Below, piece by piece: positions 63,266-64,000 of a stretch of 64,000 nt of DNA. Under the pieces are notes generated by a model. It made no database searches, was not told the DNA's origin, and saw only the letters and a program-made list of their open reading frames with translations. Position 1 is the stretch's first letter. Every line of letters begins with the position of its first letter. The DNA lies in the NCBI RefSeq assembly GCF_016735515.1, contig NZ_JAERQZ010000002.1, positions 492,869-556,868 on the forward strand, given 5' to 3'. Made by a program: the position numbers and the translations under genes. The stretch is from Piscinibacter sp. HJYY11 (GTDB lineage: Bacteria > Pseudomonadota > Gammaproteobacteria > Burkholderiales > Burkholderiaceae_C).

Positions 63266-63334
63266 GCCTAACCCTTCCATCGACAGGACGTGCCCCGGCG
63301 AGCCGGGTCACGCCTCTCATGTCAAACGTTAGAG
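63266..63334 (+). repeat. attC: attC 31 (class D variant)
   Basis: R'' GCCTAAC, R' GTTAGAG, 69 bp; left arm CGACAGG, interior GTGCCCCGG/CCGGGTCAC. Closes cassette 31. Confidence 0.95.
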
Positions 63335-63341
63335 CGCATTT

Positions 63342-63722
63342 ATGCAACGCCGCACCATCCTCTGGTTCCTCCTCGCTTCGGTCGGGTCCTTTGCACTCGG
63401 CGCTGCTGTTTGCTTTTGGTTCGCTTTTGCCTACTTCAGCTCGTACGTTGACGGGTTAGCAGACCGCTCCCTTGCTGATCGAACGCTGATCCTTCAGAGT
63501 CTTCGTGAAGGCAACTCAAAGTTTGTTGAGCAACACGCAGAGTCAACCGCCTGGACACAGATAGTGCTCATTGGCAATCGCAGCCAAAGCGGCAGGCCAA
63601 TCAGCCGCGAGGCAAAAGAAGCAATCAAATACCACTGCGACCATTTCCTGAAGGTCAAGGACTCAATCGGCGAAGGTTTGGCCAAGCACCATGAGGCTTG
63701 GTGCGTCCAGCTTTCCAAATAG
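63342..63722 (+). CDS. Cassette 32: membrane-anchored hypothetical protein
   Basis: 126 residues from ATG 63342. One N-terminal membrane segment (ILWFLLASVGSFALGAAVCF and WFAFAYF) and a soluble helical domain (TLILQSLREGNSKFVEQHAE, SREAKEAIKYHCDHFLKVKD). No family recognised. Confidence 0.7.
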   Translation: MQRRTILWFLLASVGSFALGAAVCFWFAFAYFSSYVDGLADRSLADRTLILQSLREGNSKFVEQHAESTAWTQIVLIGNRSQSGRPISREAKEAIKYHCDHFLKVKDSIGEGLAKHHEAWCVQLSK

Positions 63723-63736
63723 GCGCCAAGAATGCG

Positions 63737-63805
63737 CTCTAACCCTTCCATCGAGAGGACATGCCCCGGCAAGCCGGGTCATGCCTCTCATGTCAAACGT
63801 TAGAC
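63737..63805 (+). repeat. attC: attC 32 (class D)
   Basis: R'' CTCTAAC, R' GTTAGAC, 69 bp; interior as attC 3. Closes cassette 32. Confidence 0.96.
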
Positions 63806-63818
63806 CGCATTTGGTTCG

Positions 63819-64000
63819 ATGCTTCGATACGCTTCTCTTCTCTTTGCCGCGCTCAGCGGGCTATCGGTTCAAGCGGCAGGCGCGGAGAGCCAGTGCTACG
63901 GCACAGTCAGCAACGGGCGCATCGAAAACAGCGTGAAGCTGCCAGAAAGTGGAAAGAACTTCAGCGCCTACAGTTCTCTAGGCACAACCGCCGGTCGAAC
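63819..64000 (+). CDS. Cassette 33: MepA-like murein endopeptidase (partial, 5' end)
   Basis: Open from ATG 63819 to the window edge, 60 residues seen. Signal peptide LRYASLLFAALSGLSVQAAG, then ESQCYGTVSNGRIENSVKLP and NFSAYSSLGTTAGR, which follow the start of penicillin-insensitive murein endopeptidases (MepA/M74 family: 'CYGT..NGRLE....LP..G.NF..YS.LG...GRTYVH'). The metal-binding histidines lie beyond the window. It would act on peptidoglycan cross-links in the periplasm. Confidence 0.7.
   Translation, partial: MLRYASLLFAALSGLSVQAAGAESQCYGTVSNGRIENSVKLPESGKNFSAYSSLGTTAGR

Larger units (their letters stand above)
43762..64000. mobile_element. Chromosomal integron: intI, attI and an array of at least 33 cassettes
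   Basis: An IntI-type integrase on the minus strand is followed by an attI region and 32 attC sites of 69-72 bp spaced roughly 450-1270 bp apart, each separating one small gene. All attC sites share the same outer arms, the pattern of sedentary chromosomal integrons in which sites are species-specific. The array continues past the end of the window: the last cassette is incomplete. Thirty-one of the 32 complete cassettes read in the plus direction; one carries a reversed toxin-antitoxin pair. Base composition falls visibly at the start of the array. Confidence 0.97.

Noticed and set aside
45514..63805. Regularly spaced similar repeats that could be taken for a CRISPR array
   Set aside because: The repeats are 69-72 bp, imperfectly palindromic with RYYYAAC/GTTRRRY cores, and are separated by whole genes of hundreds of bases, not by 30-40 bp spacers.

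Overview
The window comes from a GC-rich betaproteobacterium, most likely a member of the Burkholderiales in the Rubrivivax/Roseateles/Rhizobacter neighbourhood. The evidence is the style of the core genes (nadAC, mfd, ispDF, relA, phaR, rimO, smpB, ratAB, guaBA), the PHB-related genes (phaR, 3-hydroxybutyrate dehydrogenase) and sulfite dehydrogenase; the assignment to a group is inference.

Bases 1 to about 41,900 are ordinary chromosome. In order: the end of an enoyl-CoA hydratase-like gene; NAD synthesis (nadA-nadC) with a ComFB-like gene; a Roadblock/LC7 protein; an AraC regulator divergent from an MFS-TPP enzyme pair; a DMT exporter divergent from an Lrp regulator; sulfite dehydrogenase sorAB divergent from a PhnD-like/rhodanese fusion; rraA-like and pcp; a chemoreceptor with a FliA-type promoter; mfd-serB; ispD-ispF; a phosphoesterase gene behind an OmpR/EnvZ-like pair; DUF1800-DUF1501-SIMPL; 3-hydroxybutyrate dehydrogenase; an alpha/beta hydrolase; relA; tRNA-Val(GAC); phaR, rimO, metC; smpB divergent from ratA-ratB; and guaB-MFS-guaA.

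Bases 41,916 to 43,548 hold a P4-type tyrosine recombinase directly behind guaA, a common island insertion site. Its upstream region carries a 12-bp perfect inverted repeat and several GTCCCAG-like repeats.

Bases 43,762 to 64,000 are a chromosomal (sedentary) integron. An intact-looking IntI integrase on the minus strand is followed by an attI region containing an 18-bp perfect palindrome, then an array of 32 attC sites enclosing 32 complete cassettes. A 33rd cassette runs off the window, so the true array is longer. The attC sites are 69 to 72 bp. Their outer arms are almost invariant (CTAACCCTTCCATCGAGAGG and CCTCTCATGTCAAACGTTAG). I sort their interiors into classes used below: A (CAAGGG/CCCTTG hairpin), B (TTCCGG..CGGCCT), C (TCGCCCCGG..CCGGGTCGA), D (ATGCCCCGG..CCGGGTCAT), E (CCGCCCCGG..GGGGCGG), F (CTGCCCGG..CCGGTCAG), G (CAGTCCCGG..GGCCTG), H (GTCACCCGG or GTCGCCCGG forms). 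Cassette DNA is visibly less GC-rich than the chromosome.

Cassette contents are mostly small unknown proteins, many with signal peptides, lipoboxes or membrane segments. Recognisable ones include two diverged ankyrin-repeat cassettes, two tandem copies of a DUF695 cassette, RidA, DUF4375, DUF4253, DUF3574, SRPBCC and GNAT proteins, an HEPN-like protein with an RNDLLH motif, a reverse-oriented VapBC toxin-antitoxin pair, and the start of a MepA-like murein endopeptidase. Three cassettes between 58.1 and 60.7 kb are broken (two frameshifts and one nonsense codon), next to an attC with a mutated R' core.
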